This document shows, one piece after another, positions 26,226-36,522 of a stretch of 64,000 nucleotides of DNA. Under the pieces are notes generated by a model that was not told the DNA's origin, made no database searches, and worked only from the letters and a program-made list of their open reading frames with translations. The position numbers were made by a program, and so were the translations under genes. Source of the stretch: an uncultured Lachnospiraceae bacterium. Its GTDB lineage: Bacteria > Bacillota > Clostridia > Lachnospirales > Lachnospiraceae. The stretch's first letter is position 1, and each line of letters starts with the position of its first letter. The stretch is from contig CAJTSD010000006.1 in NCBI GenBank assembly GCA_910578795.1, positions 60,689 to 124,688 of the forward strand, given 5' to 3'.

Positions 26226-28402
26226 AAAAACGGAATTTGTTATGGATTTATAAAATTTCAATGATTGCAGTGCCGCTTGCCGTGATAGCGATGCTTTTGT
26301 ATGCGAAGGTATTGCAGCTGCATGCACACAGTATCAGGGGAACGCATCTTTTGATCAATGAGGTAATGGCAGATAATCTTTCCGCATGGAAGGACGAGAA
26401 TGGGGTATATGCCGACTGGATTGAGTTGTATAATCCAACAGATCAAACGGTTTCTTTAGAGGGATACTATTTGTCTGATACCAAAAATGAACTGACAAAA
26501 TGGGCGTTTCCGGATGTAAGTATTGAAAGCGGCGGATATTTGATTGTTTTTTGTGACGGAAATTTGGAAGAGGGATCCTTACATGCCAATTTTTTTATCA
26601 ATGCGGATAAGGAAACGCTTTATTTAAGCGATCAGAATGAAAATGTGATTGACAGTATGCGGATTGAAAACCAGCAGTGTGATCTTTCTTATGGGAGAAT
26701 GTACGGAAATTCGGATGAGATGGGATTTTTGCCGTACAGTACGCCGCTAGAGCCGAATCCTGCATATTTTATAAAAAATAATGAGCCCCGTGCCGACTGG
26801 GGAGAAGTCTGTTTTTCCCTTGAAGGGGGGCTTTATGATGAAAGTATTGAGGTGGAACTTCGCTGTGATGTAGAAGATGCACTGATTTTATACACACTTG
26901 ACGGAAGTGAGCCGGATATCAACGCAAACATTTATGAGAAACCGATTCGGATTACGGATGCGGGAAGACCAAATCAGTATACAACGAAAAAATGTGTGTT
27001 ATTTCCAAGCAGCAATGCGTACAATGCGGATACAGACTATGGTGTAAATGAGGTATATAAAGCAACTGTAATCAGGGCAAGAATATTAAAGGATGCAAAA
27101 CTCTCAAACAGCATAGGGACCAATACGTATTTTATCAATTCCAAGTATTCCCTGCCGATTGTTTCGCTTACAACGGATCCCTATGAACTTTTTGATGATA
27201 CGGAAGGCGAATATGTGTTGGGATACACCTATTACACGATGCGAAAATATGGGAAAAACTTAGCATATGTAAACAGCAACCGGGGAACAAAGCTTACGGG
27301 TCATGTGGAGATTTATGATACGGACGGCAGCGTATTTGAGGATGATATGACATATTCCATAGCAGGCAATACCAGTCTTTCCCAAAATATCCAAAAAAGC
27401 TTTGACGTTGTATTGGAGCATAATAAAATAACGGGCGATATGTTTTCTGCGTCAGACGATTTTGCATATGAGGGCTTCTCTCTGCGTGGAACAGGATGCA
27501 GTGAGGTAATGGCGAATATCATTACCTATCCAAGCGCGTTTGTTTCCAATTTTATCAGCGATGAAAATGTCGGCGGTCAAAAAAGCCGTTTCTGCATTCT
27601 GTTTATAGACGGCGAATACTGGGGAATTTACAGTCTTATGGAGCCTAAGGGAAAAGAGTATCTCAGTGAACATGCTGGGGTATCCAAAAAAGATATCGAT
27701 TTAGTTAAGCCATGGGATCCGGTTTGGGACAAATCATTTGAGCAGCTTTTTTATGAGATAAAAGAACGGGAATTTTATGAAAAGGCTGACTATGACTGGA
27801 TTTGCACGAAGATTGATATGGAAAATTTTATGGCGTTCATCCTTGCTGAAACGTTTTTTGGAAACATAGATGCATTGGAGCTTGGGACGCGCAATGTATA
27901 TATATGGCGGGAAGGGGGCGGACTGTGGAAATGGCAGATATTTGACTTTGACAGTACAATGTTGGATAATGATAATTACCTGGAACGAATTCTCAATCTT
28001 GAGATTGCGGAAAACGAAACGCAGGAAAGAATCAATTTTTCAACATGGCTGTTGCAGCGTTTGTGGAGAAGCAGGGAGTTCCGTGATGATTTTTCATTAT
28101 ATGTAAGGCTTCAATGCAAAGGGCTTTACACAAGAGAGAATGTACTGTCTGCTTTTGAGGAGCATATCCGTATCTATGAACCGGAACTGCAGGAGAATCT
28201 GTTACGGTGTGAAAAAGGATACACAAAATGGCAGCAGTTTAGTTACCGGTTAAGGGGAAAAGATACAACCTATGATAATTATACGATGGATGACTGGAAA
28301 AAAGTAGTCAATGACCAGTACCAATTTTTATCGGACAGAACAGAGCGCATGTTGGAATTTATGGAAGAACTGGAAGGGAAAGGGAAAGGAAATGCAGATT
28401 AA
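26222..28402 (+). CDS. Secreted or anchored CotH-type kinase with lamin-tail and chitobiase-like domains
   Basis: A 726-residue protein with one N-terminal membrane helix (residues about 9-27). The domains in order are a lamin-tail domain (about 40-170, with [17 protein letters not shown] and DWIELYNPT), a chitobiase/hexosaminidase C-terminal-like beta domain (about 200-300, with [11 protein letters not shown]), and a CotH kinase domain (about 310-690) with [29 protein letters not shown] and the metal-binding [10 protein letters not shown]. CotH proteins are atypical kinases; in Bacillus CotH phosphorylates spore-coat proteins. The VTC/DUF4956/CotH grouping suggests surface phosphorylation. 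It overlaps the DUF4956 gene by ATGA. Confidence 0.87.
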   Translation: MKKRNLLWIYKISMIAVPLAVIAMLLYAKVLQLHAHSIRGTHLLINEVMADNLSAWKDENGVYADWIELYNPTDQTVSLEGYYLSDTKNELTKWAFPDVSIESGGYLIVFCDGNLEEGSLHANFFINADKETLYLSDQNENVIDSMRIENQQCDLSYGRMYGNSDEMGFLPYSTPLEPNPAYFIKNNEPRADWGEVCFSLEGGLYDESIEVELRCDVEDALILYTLDGSEPDINANIYEKPIRITDAGRPNQYTTKKCVLFPSSNAYNADTDYGVNEVYKATVIRARILKDAKLSNSIGTNTYFINSKYSLPIVSLTTDPYELFDDTEGEYVLGYTYYTMRKYGKNLAYVNSNRGTKLTGHVEIYDTDGSVFEDDMTYSIAGNTSLSQNIQKSFDVVLEHNKITGDMFSASDDFAYEGFSLRGTGCSEVMANIITYPSAFVSNFISDENVGGQKSRFCILFIDGEYWGIYSLMEPKGKEYLSEHAGVSKKDIDLVKPWDPVWDKSFEQLFYEIKEREFYEKADYDWICTKIDMENFMAFILAETFFGNIDALELGTRNVYIWREGGGLWKWQIFDFDSTMLDNDNYLERILNLEIAENETQERINFSTWLLQRLWRSREFRDDFSLYVRLQCKGLYTRENVLSAFEEHIRIYEPELQENLLRCEKGYTKWQQFSYRLRGKDTTYDNYTMDDWKKVVNDQYQFLSDRTERMLEFMEELEGKGKGNAD

Positions 28403-29483
28403 ATGCAACGTTTTGGACAGGCAGTTTCAGATGCACCAAAACGAATATGAAGAGGCAGCATTAAGGGTGCTTCGTTCCGGCTGGTACGTTCTTGGCAGCG
28501 AAGTCGGGAAGTTTGAGGAGGAGTTTGCGGCATATACAGGGCGAAAGTACTGCGTGGGATTAAATTCAGGGCTTGATGCATTGATTATGTCGGTGCGCGC
28601 GTTGGGAATCGGTGAAGGGGATGAAGTGATTGTCCAGGCAAACACGTATATTGCAACGGTGCTTGGAATCACGGAAAATAAGGCAGTTCCTGTTTTCATA
28701 GAACCTGACGGGTATTATAATATGGATGCGGAACAGATTGAACAGGCAATTACCTCAAAGACAAAAGCAATTATGGTGACACATCTTTACGGGCAGGCAA
28801 GCAATATGAACCAGATTGCGGAAATAGCCAGGAAACATCACTTAGAGCTGATCGAAGACTGTGCGCAATCTCATGGAGCCTGTTTTGGCGGCAGGATTAC
28901 GGGAAGCTTCGGTATTTCGGGATGCTTCAGCTTTTACCCGACTAAGAATCTTGGGGCATTCGGCGATGCGGGGGCAGTGGTGACAGACGACAGGGACTTT
29001 GCGGAAAGAATCAGGATGATGCGAAACTACGGCAGCCGTATCCGGTATTACAATGAAATAGAAGGCTTGAATTCGCGTCTTGACGAGATGCAGGCGGCGC
29101 TTTTGCGGGTAAAGCTCAAGTATATAGATGCATTGAATGCGCAGCGCAGGGAATTGGCGGCGGTTTATGACGGCGGCATCCAAAATAAGAAGATTATACT
29201 GCCAATGGTACGGGACGGCGCGGACAGCATTTGGCATCAGTATGTGATACGCTGCAAGGAACGTGATAATCTGCAAAGGTTTCTTGCGGAAAACGATATT
29301 CAGACGCAGATTCATTATCCGATACCGCCTCACCTGGCAGAATGCTATCAGCGCCTGGGGCATAAAGAGGGGGAATTTCCATTGACGGAGCAGTACGCCA
29401 GGGAAGTTTTAAGCATTCCAATTTATACTGGAATGACAGATGAAGAGCAGCAGTATGTCATTACCAAGCTAAATGAATTTTAA
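28392..29483 (+). CDS. DegT/DnrJ/EryC1 aminotransferase (dTDP-3-amino-sugar synthesis, FdtB/QdtB-like)
   Basis: A 363-residue PLP-dependent sugar aminotransferase. Cofactor residues appear in [21 protein letters not shown] and [15 protein letters not shown], where K185 forms the Schiff base. The adjacent ketoisomerase gene points to conversion of dTDP-3-keto-6-deoxyhexose to the 3-amino sugar, as done by FdtB (Fuc3N) or QdtB (Qui3N). ATG 28392 overlaps the CotH stop by 11 bases. RmlA and RmlB, needed to make the precursor, must be encoded elsewhere. Confidence 0.87.
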   Translation: MQIKCNVLDRQFQMHQNEYEEAALRVLRSGWYVLGSEVGKFEEEFAAYTGRKYCVGLNSGLDALIMSVRALGIGEGDEVIVQANTYIATVLGITENKAVPVFIEPDGYYNMDAEQIEQAITSKTKAIMVTHLYGQASNMNQIAEIARKHHLELIEDCAQSHGACFGGRITGSFGISGCFSFYPTKNLGAFGDAGAVVTDDRDFAERIRMMRNYGSRIRYYNEIEGLNSRLDEMQAALLRVKLKYIDALNAQRRELAAVYDGGIQNKKIILPMVRDGADSIWHQYVIRCKERDNLQRFLAENDIQTQIHYPIPPHLAECYQRLGHKEGEFPLTEQYAREVLSIPIYTGMTDEEQQYVITKLNEF

Positions 29484-29503
29484 CTGCAGAAATAGGAGGC
29501 AGT

Positions 29504-29920
29504 ATGATAGAAGACTGTAAATTGATCGAGTTCCCGCAAAAGGGTGATGAGCGGGGGCATCTTGTGATTATTGAAGGCAATCAGGATATCCCATTTGAGA
29601 TCAAGCGTGTATTCTATATTTATGGTTCGGACAGGGATGTGATTCGCGGGCGTCATGCGAATTATCATTCGGAGTTTGTTCTGATTAATGTTTCCGGCAC
29701 TTCCAAAGTGAAGGTGGATGACGGGACAAACCAAAAAATATTTCACCTTGACAGACCGCATATCGGCATTTACCTGCCAAAGCTTGTTTGGAAGGATATG
29801 TATGATTTTTCAAAGGATTCGGTGCTTTTGTGCCTTTCAAGCGAGCATTACGATGCGGATGAGTATATCAGGGACTATGATAAATATTTAACAATTATGA
29901 AAGAGGAAGAACATGCTTAG
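29504..29920 (+). CDS. dTDP-4-keto-6-deoxyglucose 3,4-ketoisomerase (FdtA/QdtA-like, WxcM family)
   Basis: A 138-residue cupin-type ketoisomerase. It has KGDERGHLVIIEG near the start, RGRHANYHSEFVLI with candidate catalytic His residues H51 and H55, and the C-terminal HIGIYLPKLVWKDMYDFS typical of FdtA/QdtA. It moves the keto group of dTDP-4-keto-6-deoxy-D-glucose from C4 to C3, giving the substrate for the aminotransferase just upstream. The galacto (Fuc3NAc) and gluco (Qui3NAc) outcomes cannot be separated by eye. AGGAGG precedes the ATG. It overlaps the GNAT gene by 8 bases. Confidence 0.88.
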   Translation: MIEDCKLIEFPQKGDERGHLVIIEGNQDIPFEIKRVFYIYGSDRDVIRGRHANYHSEFVLINVSGTSKVKVDDGTNQKIFHLDRPHIGIYLPKLVWKDMYDFSKDSVLLCLSSEHYDADEYIRDYDKYLTIMKEEEHA

Positions 29921-30395
29921 ACGTTTGGAAAAAAAGGATGCACCCCTGATGCTTGAGTGGATGCACGATCCTGAAATCAACTGCAATTTTCAGGCGGACT
30001 TTGCGTCCTCAACCTTGGAGAGCGTGCTGGATTTTATTGACAGCAGCTTTCAGGATGAAACCCAGAATTTTGCCTTTGTGGATGAAAATGACGAATATTT
30101 GGGCACAATAAGCCTAAAGCATATCTCACACAAAAACCAAAACGCGGAATATGCCATTGTTACAAGGAAAAAAGCACAGGGCACAGGAGCGGCAAGAGAG
30201 GCGACGAAAGAGCTGCTCAAGTACGCATTTGAGGAATTAAAGCTCCACAAAGTCTACTTAAACGTGCTTGAGGAAAATGTTAGGGCGCAGCGGTTGTATG
30301 AGAAGTGTGGTTTTATTTATGAAGGAAGCGCTGTTGATGCAGTCAGAATCAATGGAACCTATAGAACGCTTAAGTGGTACGGAATGATTCGTTGA
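29913..30395 (+). CDS. GNAT-family N-acetyltransferase (probable amino-sugar N-acyltransferase)
   Basis: A 160-residue GNAT protein of the RimJ/WecD-like group. KAQGTGAAREATKELLKYAF is the acetyl-CoA pyrophosphate loop, and VLEENVRAQRLYEKCGF is the typical C-terminal block. It directly follows the ketoisomerase and aminotransferase, so it probably acylates the 3-amino group. The classic FdtC and QdtC enzymes are left-handed beta-helix proteins, so a GNAT here would be a non-homologous replacement. AGAGGAAG serves as ribosome binding site. Confidence 0.82.
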   Translation: MLRRLEKKDAPLMLEWMHDPEINCNFQADFASSTLESVLDFIDSSFQDETQNFAFVDENDEYLGTISLKHISHKNQNAEYAIVTRKKAQGTGAAREATKELLKYAFEELKLHKVYLNVLEENVRAQRLYEKCGFIYEGSAVDAVRINGTYRTLKWYGMIR

Positions 30396-30423
30396 ATTGA
30401 TAAATTCAGAAATGAGGATAAGT

Positions 30424-31248
30424 TTGAAGCAGTATATCAAAAAAATAAAAAACCTTCCGCGGAGAATATACCGCAGTGTAGAGAGTAAACGCTATCGTGC
30501 CGGAAAATACAAAAACAGTGTGTCCGTGCTGACTGCGTGGCAGACAATTGATCTGCTTTCTAAGACCGGATACAGTTTCTGCAGATTTGGGGATGGTGAG
30601 ATTGCACTGATTAAGGGAGAGGGAATTGCGTTTCAAAAGGCGGACAGGGAGCTTGGGGCACGGCTTTTGGAAATCCTTCAGTCAGAGGATGAACAGTTTT
30701 TGGTAGGAATCAATTATTTTTACCTGAATCCGGTAAAGGGCGTAAACAGCTATACGGATAATTTCCTGAATTGTCTTCAGATGCAGCGAAAATTTTTGAC
30801 AAAAAACTGTAATCAAAAGCGGACTTATATTGATGCCGCAATTACGCAGATGTATCAAAATTACAAAGAATATGATTTTGACAGACATTTTAAGATGTTT
30901 CAAAAGCTTTTTTTGGGCAGGAAGGTTACACTGATATGCGGGGAGAGCGTTTTAAACGATATAAAATATAATGCGCTCGATGCATGCGAAGATGTGGAGT
31001 ATCTTTATGGACCTTCAAAAGATGCATATGATTCTTATGACGGATTGCTAAAGGATGCGCTGAAGATTGCCCCTGAACGTGTGATATGCGTGATTCTTGG
31101 ACCTGCCGCAAAAATTTTAGTGTATGATTTGTATAAAAATGGAAGGACCGCATGGGATATTGGTCATTATTTAAAGGATTACGATTCCTACATGCGACAG
31201 CAGCCACGCACAGATGAAGAAATTGAAGCATTTTTTAAACCAGATTAA
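30424..31248 (+). CDS. GT-D fold (DUF1792) glycosyltransferase
   Basis: A 274-residue protein of the GT-D family first shown for streptococcal Srr-glycoprotein glucosyltransferases. FCRFGDGEIALIKGEG carries the metal-binding DGE motif, and the C-terminal VICVILGPAAKILVYDL followed by TAWDIGHYLKDYD is characteristic. The start is set at TTG 30424 because AGGA lies 5 bases upstream; TTG 30397 and ATG 30412 are also in frame but lack a site. It follows the amino-sugar genes, so transfer of that sugar is one possibility. Confidence 0.82.
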   Translation: MKQYIKKIKNLPRRIYRSVESKRYRAGKYKNSVSVLTAWQTIDLLSKTGYSFCRFGDGEIALIKGEGIAFQKADRELGARLLEILQSEDEQFLVGINYFYLNPVKGVNSYTDNFLNCLQMQRKFLTKNCNQKRTYIDAAITQMYQNYKEYDFDRHFKMFQKLFLGRKVTLICGESVLNDIKYNALDACEDVEYLYGPSKDAYDSYDGLLKDALKIAPERVICVILGPAAKILVYDLYKNGRTAWDIGHYLKDYDSYMRQQPRTDEEIEAFFKPD

Positions 31249-31266
31249 AATGGGAGAAACAAAAAA

Positions 31267-33027
31267 ATGTTGAATAAGATAAAATATATTTTGGACAGGG
31301 AACAAAAAATAAAGCTGGTTATTATGCTGATTGTAATATTGGTGGGGGCGCTGTTCGAGCTTTTAGGGGTATCTGCGATTATGCCGCTCATTTCCGTGGC
31401 GACGAGTCCTGAGTCAGTGAATGAGAAATGGTATTTGAAGCTGGTAAGTGATGTATTTGGATTTTATGAGGCAAAACAGCTTATTGTATTTCTTGCACTT
31501 GCACTTGTGATAGTGTACATTGCAAAAAATGCGTATATCAGCATGATGTATAACCTGCAGTATCGTTTTATTTTTAACAATCAGAGGCGTTTGGCAGTAA
31601 AAATGATGTATTCGTATATGCATCAGAATTATTTGTTCCATGTGTCAAGAAATGTTGCAGAGCTTCAAAGAAATGTGACAGAAGATGTAAACGGATTTTA
31701 TACAGTAGTATTGAATGTCATGCAGTTTATCGCGGAGGCGAGCGTGTGTGTTGTACTTGCCGTTTTTTTGATGCGTGTTGATGTGATGACGACATTCGTG
31801 GTTGCGGGGATCGTCTTTGTTTCTGCAATTTTGGTGGGTGTGGTGTTTAAAAAGACACTTGTCAAAAAGGGAAAAGAAAACAGAACGGTCAGTATCAGCC
31901 TTACAAAATGGGTCTTGCAGTCTTTTTCAGGAATCAAGGAAATTAAGGTAATGAACAAGGAAGCATTTTTCCTGAAAAATTATGAAAACACATACCGGAG
32001 GTTTACCGTACTGCAAAGGCAGCAGTCAATGCTTACATTTATTCCAAGACCTGTGATGGAAACAGTCTGTATTAGCAGCCTGCTGCTGACAGTGGCGATA
32101 AAAATATATGCGTTTGATACGGATTTGGTGGAGTTTATTCCGGCATTGTCTGCATTTGCAGTCGCAGCATTCCGAATGCTTCCGTCTTTTAATAGAATTT
32201 CGGGTTATATGAGCGCAGTGATGTTTAACAGACCTGCAATTGATGTGTTGTATGATGATTTGGTGGAGATTGAGAAACTTGATCAAAAAGTTTGGAAGGC
32301 AGTGCCGGATGTAAAGCCATTTCACATTCAAACAGGGATATCAATAAAAAACGTATCGTTCCAATATCCGAACGCGGAAAAACCGGTACTGGAAAAGCTG
32401 GATTTGGAGATTGAAAACAATACGTCAATCGCGTTGATTGGTGCGTCAGGTGCAGGGAAGTCAACGCTTGCGGATGTCATATTGGGTGTCTTGGAGCCAA
32501 AGTGCGGCGGCATTTATGTGGATGGAAAAAATATCCGGGAAAATATGGATGCGTGGCATGCAAGTATTGGGTATATCCCGCAGGCGATTTATTTGATGGA
32601 TGATACGATTCGGGCAAACATTGCATTTGGGGTGGAGAAGGACGAGATGGATGAAACGATGCTTTGGAAAGCATTGCGTGAGGCACAGCTTGAGGAGTTT
32701 GTGAGGAAGCTGCCGGATGGTCTTGACACCATGATCGGAGACCGGGGGGTAAAGCTCTCGGGAGGACAGCGCCAGCGTATTGGCATTGCGCGCGCTTTGT
32801 ATGGAAATCCGCAGGTTTTGATTTTGGATGAAGCGACATCGGCATTGGATAACGATACGGAGAAGGAAGTAATGAATGCCATAGACAGCCTTCATGGCAC
32901 AAGGACATTGATTGTGATTGCGCACAGACTTACCACGATTCAGAAATGTGATAAGATTTATGAGGTAGGAAACGGGAACGTTACTTTGCGCAGCAAGGCG
33001 GAAGTGTTTGGGGAAGAGGAAAAATGA
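31267..33027 (+). CDS. ABC exporter, PglK-like lipid-linked oligosaccharide flippase (copy 2)
   Basis: A 586-residue half-transporter, clearly paralogous to the gene at 10860: same start (DREQKIKLVIML versus DRKQKSKLVFLG), ELLGVSAIMPL, about six membrane helices, and an ATPase with GASGAGKST, LSGGQRQRIGIARAL, ILDEATSALD and IAHRLTTI. GGGAGA lies 10 bases before the ATG. Its stop overlaps the LtaS-like gene by ATGA. Two such flippases suggest two lipid-linked substrates, or a heterodimer. Confidence 0.85.
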   Translation: MLNKIKYILDREQKIKLVIMLIVILVGALFELLGVSAIMPLISVATSPESVNEKWYLKLVSDVFGFYEAKQLIVFLALALVIVYIAKNAYISMMYNLQYRFIFNNQRRLAVKMMYSYMHQNYLFHVSRNVAELQRNVTEDVNGFYTVVLNVMQFIAEASVCVVLAVFLMRVDVMTTFVVAGIVFVSAILVGVVFKKTLVKKGKENRTVSISLTKWVLQSFSGIKEIKVMNKEAFFLKNYENTYRRFTVLQRQQSMLTFIPRPVMETVCISSLLLTVAIKIYAFDTDLVEFIPALSAFAVAAFRMLPSFNRISGYMSAVMFNRPAIDVLYDDLVEIEKLDQKVWKAVPDVKPFHIQTGISIKNVSFQYPNAEKPVLEKLDLEIENNTSIALIGASGAGKSTLADVILGVLEPKCGGIYVDGKNIRENMDAWHASIGYIPQAIYLMDDTIRANIAFGVEKDEMDETMLWKALREAQLEEFVRKLPDGLDTMIGDRGVKLSGGQRQRIGIARALYGNPQVLILDEATSALDNDTEKEVMNAIDSLHGTRTLIVIAHRLTTIQKCDKIYEVGNGNVTLRSKAEVFGEEEK

Positions 33028-34901
33028 GAATAAAATATTCATTTAATAAGATAAGAGTTATATCAGCTGTCATTTTTTCGCTTATCAGTATTGCCTGTGC
33101 GTTATGGTCCAAGCTGTCGTACAAGTATGTATTGGTACTGCCTGTAGTAGTGCTGTTTGCAAGCTTTATTTCCATTGAAGTATACAATCAAATAATCAGT
33201 GCAGTCAGTATTCTTGTAATGCCTCTTTTTATGACTGTAATTTTGCAACTGGAAACGGGAAGTGTTATAGATGATTTGGGCATAAAATTAATCCTGATTA
33301 ACTGGCTTTTAGTAACAGGGTTCTCTGCATTGGCAGTTGTTTTTACAAAAAAAGTGAAACATGTCCATATTATTTGCAGTTTAGCGGTCTTTCTGTTTGG
33401 ATTTATAGATGCTTTGGTAATCGCGTTTAGGGGAAATCAAATTTCCATTAATGACATCCGTTCAATACGGACTGCGCTCAGTGTGGTTGGAAATTACCAG
33501 TTCAATTTAAACCCGATGTTTCTGTTTGCAATCATTTTGTTTATCGCATTCTTTTTCTTCCTCCTGCAATCAAAATTTCAGGTGATTGAGTTAAGGGATA
33601 AGGGATTGGTGCTGGTTCCTTATATTGTGCTGACATGCAGCCTGGTGGCTGTCAATTTGAATCACTACACGGTCAAAACATGGGGGAATCAGGGGTGCAC
33701 AGGAAATGGTGTTTTATTTGAGCTTTTACTTGAAATAAAATATTCGAAAATAGAGGAACCAGAAGGCTATTCTTTGGAGAACGTAGCCAATATCGTGGAA
33801 CCTTATAAGACGGTTGGGCAAAATAACGAAACGCCGAACATCATTGTGGTGATGAGCGAGGCATACAGTGACTTAAATGTGCTAACAGAACTTGATACCA
33901 ATATTCCGGTAATGCCGAATTTTGAGAAAGTGTGTTCGGAAAGTCTGCATGGATATGCTTTATCCTCTGTTTTTGGCGGAAATACGGCGGTGTCAGAGTG
34001 GGAGGTTCTGACGGGAAATTCCATGGTGTTTATGCCGCAAGGCTCCGTTGCCTATCAGCAATATATCAATGAGGATGTAAATTCCCTTGTAAGCTTATTA
34101 AAAAACAGGGATTATACGGCGGTTGCAATGCATCCGTATCATGCAAGCGGATGGAATCGAAAGAAAGTTTTTCAGTATATGGGGTTTGATGAAAGTCTTT
34201 TTCTTGAGGATTTTGAACAAACTGATTTGGTGAGGAGCTATGTTTCCGACCGGGAATTTTATGGGAAAATCATATCCTTATTTGAGGGGAAAGATGACGA
34301 TCCGCTCTTCGTATATGGAATTACGATGCAGAATCATGGAGGATATGTATATGAGGATTTTGAATCCCGTGTAGAAGTTGAAAATTTAAACAGGGACTAT
34401 GGGGAACTGAATCAGTATCTTTCCTTAATTCATATCAGTGACGAGGCATTGGAAGCATTTATCAATTACTTTAGGGATTACGATGAGAAAGTCGTGGTTT
34501 TGTTTTATGGAGACCATCAGCCGCGTTTATCTGATGAATTTTATGATGAGATTGGTGTTGCAGATGACTCTGTAGAGAAATATAAAGTCCCGTTTTTTAT
34601 ATGGAAAAACTATGACAGTGAAGAAATTGTATATGAACTGACTAGCCTGAATTTCCTGCCGGCTTTGCTTCTTGAGCATGCCCAAATGGAGGTACCACCC
34701 TATTTTTCATTTCTTTATGACTTGAAGGATGACCTTAGCGCCGTCAATGCATACGGATATGTTGCTAATAGAGAGGGGGGGTATTATCCGTATCATCAAC
34801 AGACGGTTTTGGAAGGAATAAAAGAGCAATTTAACCAGTACCAAATACTTCAATATGCAAATATATTTGACCCAAATTCGGATAAAAGTATTTTTAATTG
34901 A
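33024..34901 (+). CDS. LtaS-type membrane phosphotransferase (sulfatase fold)
   Basis: A 625-residue protein with five to six N-terminal membrane helices (residues about 10-220) and an extracytoplasmic alkaline-phosphatase-fold domain. The nucleophile is T321 in FGGNTAVSEWEVLTG; metal ligands are visible in VVMSEAYSDLN, HPYHASGWNRKKV, ITMQNHGGY and FYGDHQPRL. This matches lipoteichoic acid synthase-type enzymes, which move phosphoglycerol from phosphatidylglycerol. It lies inside the glycan operon, so it may decorate the polysaccharide. A run of seven G bases (34775-34781) lies in frame near the C-terminus. Confidence 0.87.
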   Translation: MRIKYSFNKIRVISAVIFSLISIACALWSKLSYKYVLVLPVVVLFASFISIEVYNQIISAVSILVMPLFMTVILQLETGSVIDDLGIKLILINWLLVTGFSALAVVFTKKVKHVHIICSLAVFLFGFIDALVIAFRGNQISINDIRSIRTALSVVGNYQFNLNPMFLFAIILFIAFFFFLLQSKFQVIELRDKGLVLVPYIVLTCSLVAVNLNHYTVKTWGNQGCTGNGVLFELLLEIKYSKIEEPEGYSLENVANIVEPYKTVGQNNETPNIIVVMSEAYSDLNVLTELDTNIPVMPNFEKVCSESLHGYALSSVFGGNTAVSEWEVLTGNSMVFMPQGSVAYQQYINEDVNSLVSLLKNRDYTAVAMHPYHASGWNRKKVFQYMGFDESLFLEDFEQTDLVRSYVSDREFYGKIISLFEGKDDDPLFVYGITMQNHGGYVYEDFESRVEVENLNRDYGELNQYLSLIHISDEALEAFINYFRDYDEKVVVLFYGDHQPRLSDEFYDEIGVADDSVEKYKVPFFIWKNYDSEEIVYELTSLNFLPALLLEHAQMEVPPYFSFLYDLKDDLSAVNAYGYVANREGGYYPYHQQTVLEGIKEQFNQYQILQYANIFDPNSDKSIFN

Positions 34902-34915
34902 ACAGGGTGTATGAT

Positions 34916-36484
34916 ATGGAAGAGAAGGGTGTTTGTTTGAAAAGAGTACAATCCATAGATGAAGCAATTCACGCAATTTGTTTTAAAATTTCAAAACCAT
35001 TCAAAACGGCGTTTGCATCAGCAATTATTTTTGGAATGATTGCACATTTTTATATGTTTATGAACAAGCTGCCCAATTATGATGATATGGCACTGAACGG
35101 ATTTGGTGCGACATTCCGGCTTGGGAGATGGTTTTTGTGGGTTTTGGGCGCTGCGGCATATCATTTGGACTTTGTTTATAGCCTTCCTTGGATGAACGGT
35201 TTGGTTACACTTGTCCTTATTGCATTGTCAGCAGGACTTGTAGCAGATATATTTGCGGTTAAAAGCACGGCAGGCAATGGAATCATTGGCGCTGCGATGG
35301 CAGTATATCCAAGTTGGACAGCCACGTTTTTCTTTATGTTTACGGCTCCGTATTACGCGGCTGCACTGTTTTTGGCGGCCTGTTCTGTCTATATGACGAT
35401 TAAGGCAAAACGTTATTTTGTGCCGGCATCATTGATGCTGGCATGTTCTATGGGAATTTATCAGGCTTATATGCCATTTGCTGCTACAGTGTACGTTATG
35501 ATAATCATACTGCTGGTTGTTGAAGGCAAAAGGGATTGTTTGGAAATCATCAGGACATCTTTTTATTATTTAGGGCAGCTTATTTTGGGAAGCGTTTTCT
35601 ATTTGATTATCACAAAAATATCGTTAGTGCTCACAAAGCAGGAACTGACAGAATATAAAGGGGTCAACGAAATAGGACGATTTTCGCTGTCTCATTTCTC
35701 ACAGTTTGTAACGGGTATTTTCAATGATTTTTTTGGAATGGCGTGCAATAACAATTTGGAACTCAGCTATAACGCTGTCACGAAATGGATGTATCTTTTT
35801 GTGTTTGTCCTTACGTGCATGCTGGTTTTCTTTTTGGGCAGACTGTTTTTCAGGCAGCACAAGTACCTGAAAGCAGTACAACTGGCAGTCATGATGGTCA
35901 TTTTTGCCGTTGCAGTTAACAGTATTTATCTTGTAAGCTCTGACGTGTATTCCCTGATGCGGTATTCTTATGTAAGTGTCATGATTCTGCCGGTATGTCT
36001 TCTTGACCGATATAAAAGACAAGGCAGCAGTAATCTTGTATTGCGGGCGGAATGGGTGATGGTAATTGTGCTGGCGGCGGGGATTATGAGCTATTGTCAT
36101 TTCGCGAATGCACAGTACCTGAGTATGGATTTAGGATTTGAACAGGCATCGGGGTATTATGGGACAATTATTACGCAAATAAAAAGTCTTGAAGACTATA
36201 ATCCGCAAATGAAGATTGCATTGGTAGGGCATGATAAGATCGAGGACGAAAGCCTGTATCGGAATCAGGTTATGGAAGTGTTTGAAATGAGCGGACGGGA
36301 TACAGTAATGGCGCAGGCATATAGTATTGAGTATTTCCTGAAATATTACTGCGGATTTGACACGGAGCTTGTAAACGTCGATGCTGAGGATGAGGAAATC
36401 GCACAAATGCCTGTGTATCCGCAGGAAGGATCCATAAAGATTATTGATAATATTGTAGTGGTTAAGTTTTCGGACGAAATGTAA
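34916..36484 (+). CDS. GtrII-type membrane glucosyltransferase (copy 1)
   Basis: A 522-residue polytopic protein with about eleven helices. FMNKLPNYDDMA (loop-1 acidic pair), FRLGRWFLWVLG and LPWMNGLVTLVLIALSAGL match glucosyltransferases of the GtrII domain family, which transfer glucose from undecaprenyl-phosphate-glucose to O-antigen outside the cell. ATG 34916 has AGGGTG 7 bases upstream; TTG 34937, aligned with the start of the paralogue at 38692, is a good alternative. The GtrB-like gene at 48576 could supply the lipid-linked sugar. Confidence 0.83.
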   Translation: MEEKGVCLKRVQSIDEAIHAICFKISKPFKTAFASAIIFGMIAHFYMFMNKLPNYDDMALNGFGATFRLGRWFLWVLGAAAYHLDFVYSLPWMNGLVTLVLIALSAGLVADIFAVKSTAGNGIIGAAMAVYPSWTATFFFMFTAPYYAAALFLAACSVYMTIKAKRYFVPASLMLACSMGIYQAYMPFAATVYVMIIILLVVEGKRDCLEIIRTSFYYLGQLILGSVFYLIITKISLVLTKQELTEYKGVNEIGRFSLSHFSQFVTGIFNDFFGMACNNNLELSYNAVTKWMYLFVFVLTCMLVFFLGRLFFRQHKYLKAVQLAVMMVIFAVAVNSIYLVSSDVYSLMRYSYVSVMILPVCLLDRYKRQGSSNLVLRAEWVMVIVLAAGIMSYCHFANAQYLSMDLGFEQASGYYGTIITQIKSLEDYNPQMKIALVGHDKIEDESLYRNQVMEVFEMSGRDTVMAQAYSIEYFLKYYCGFDTELVNVDAEDEEIAQMPVYPQEGSIKIIDNIVVVKFSDEM

Positions 36485-36522
36485 GCTGGTCAAAGAGGAA
36501 GGAATGGAGGTATCATAAAAGA

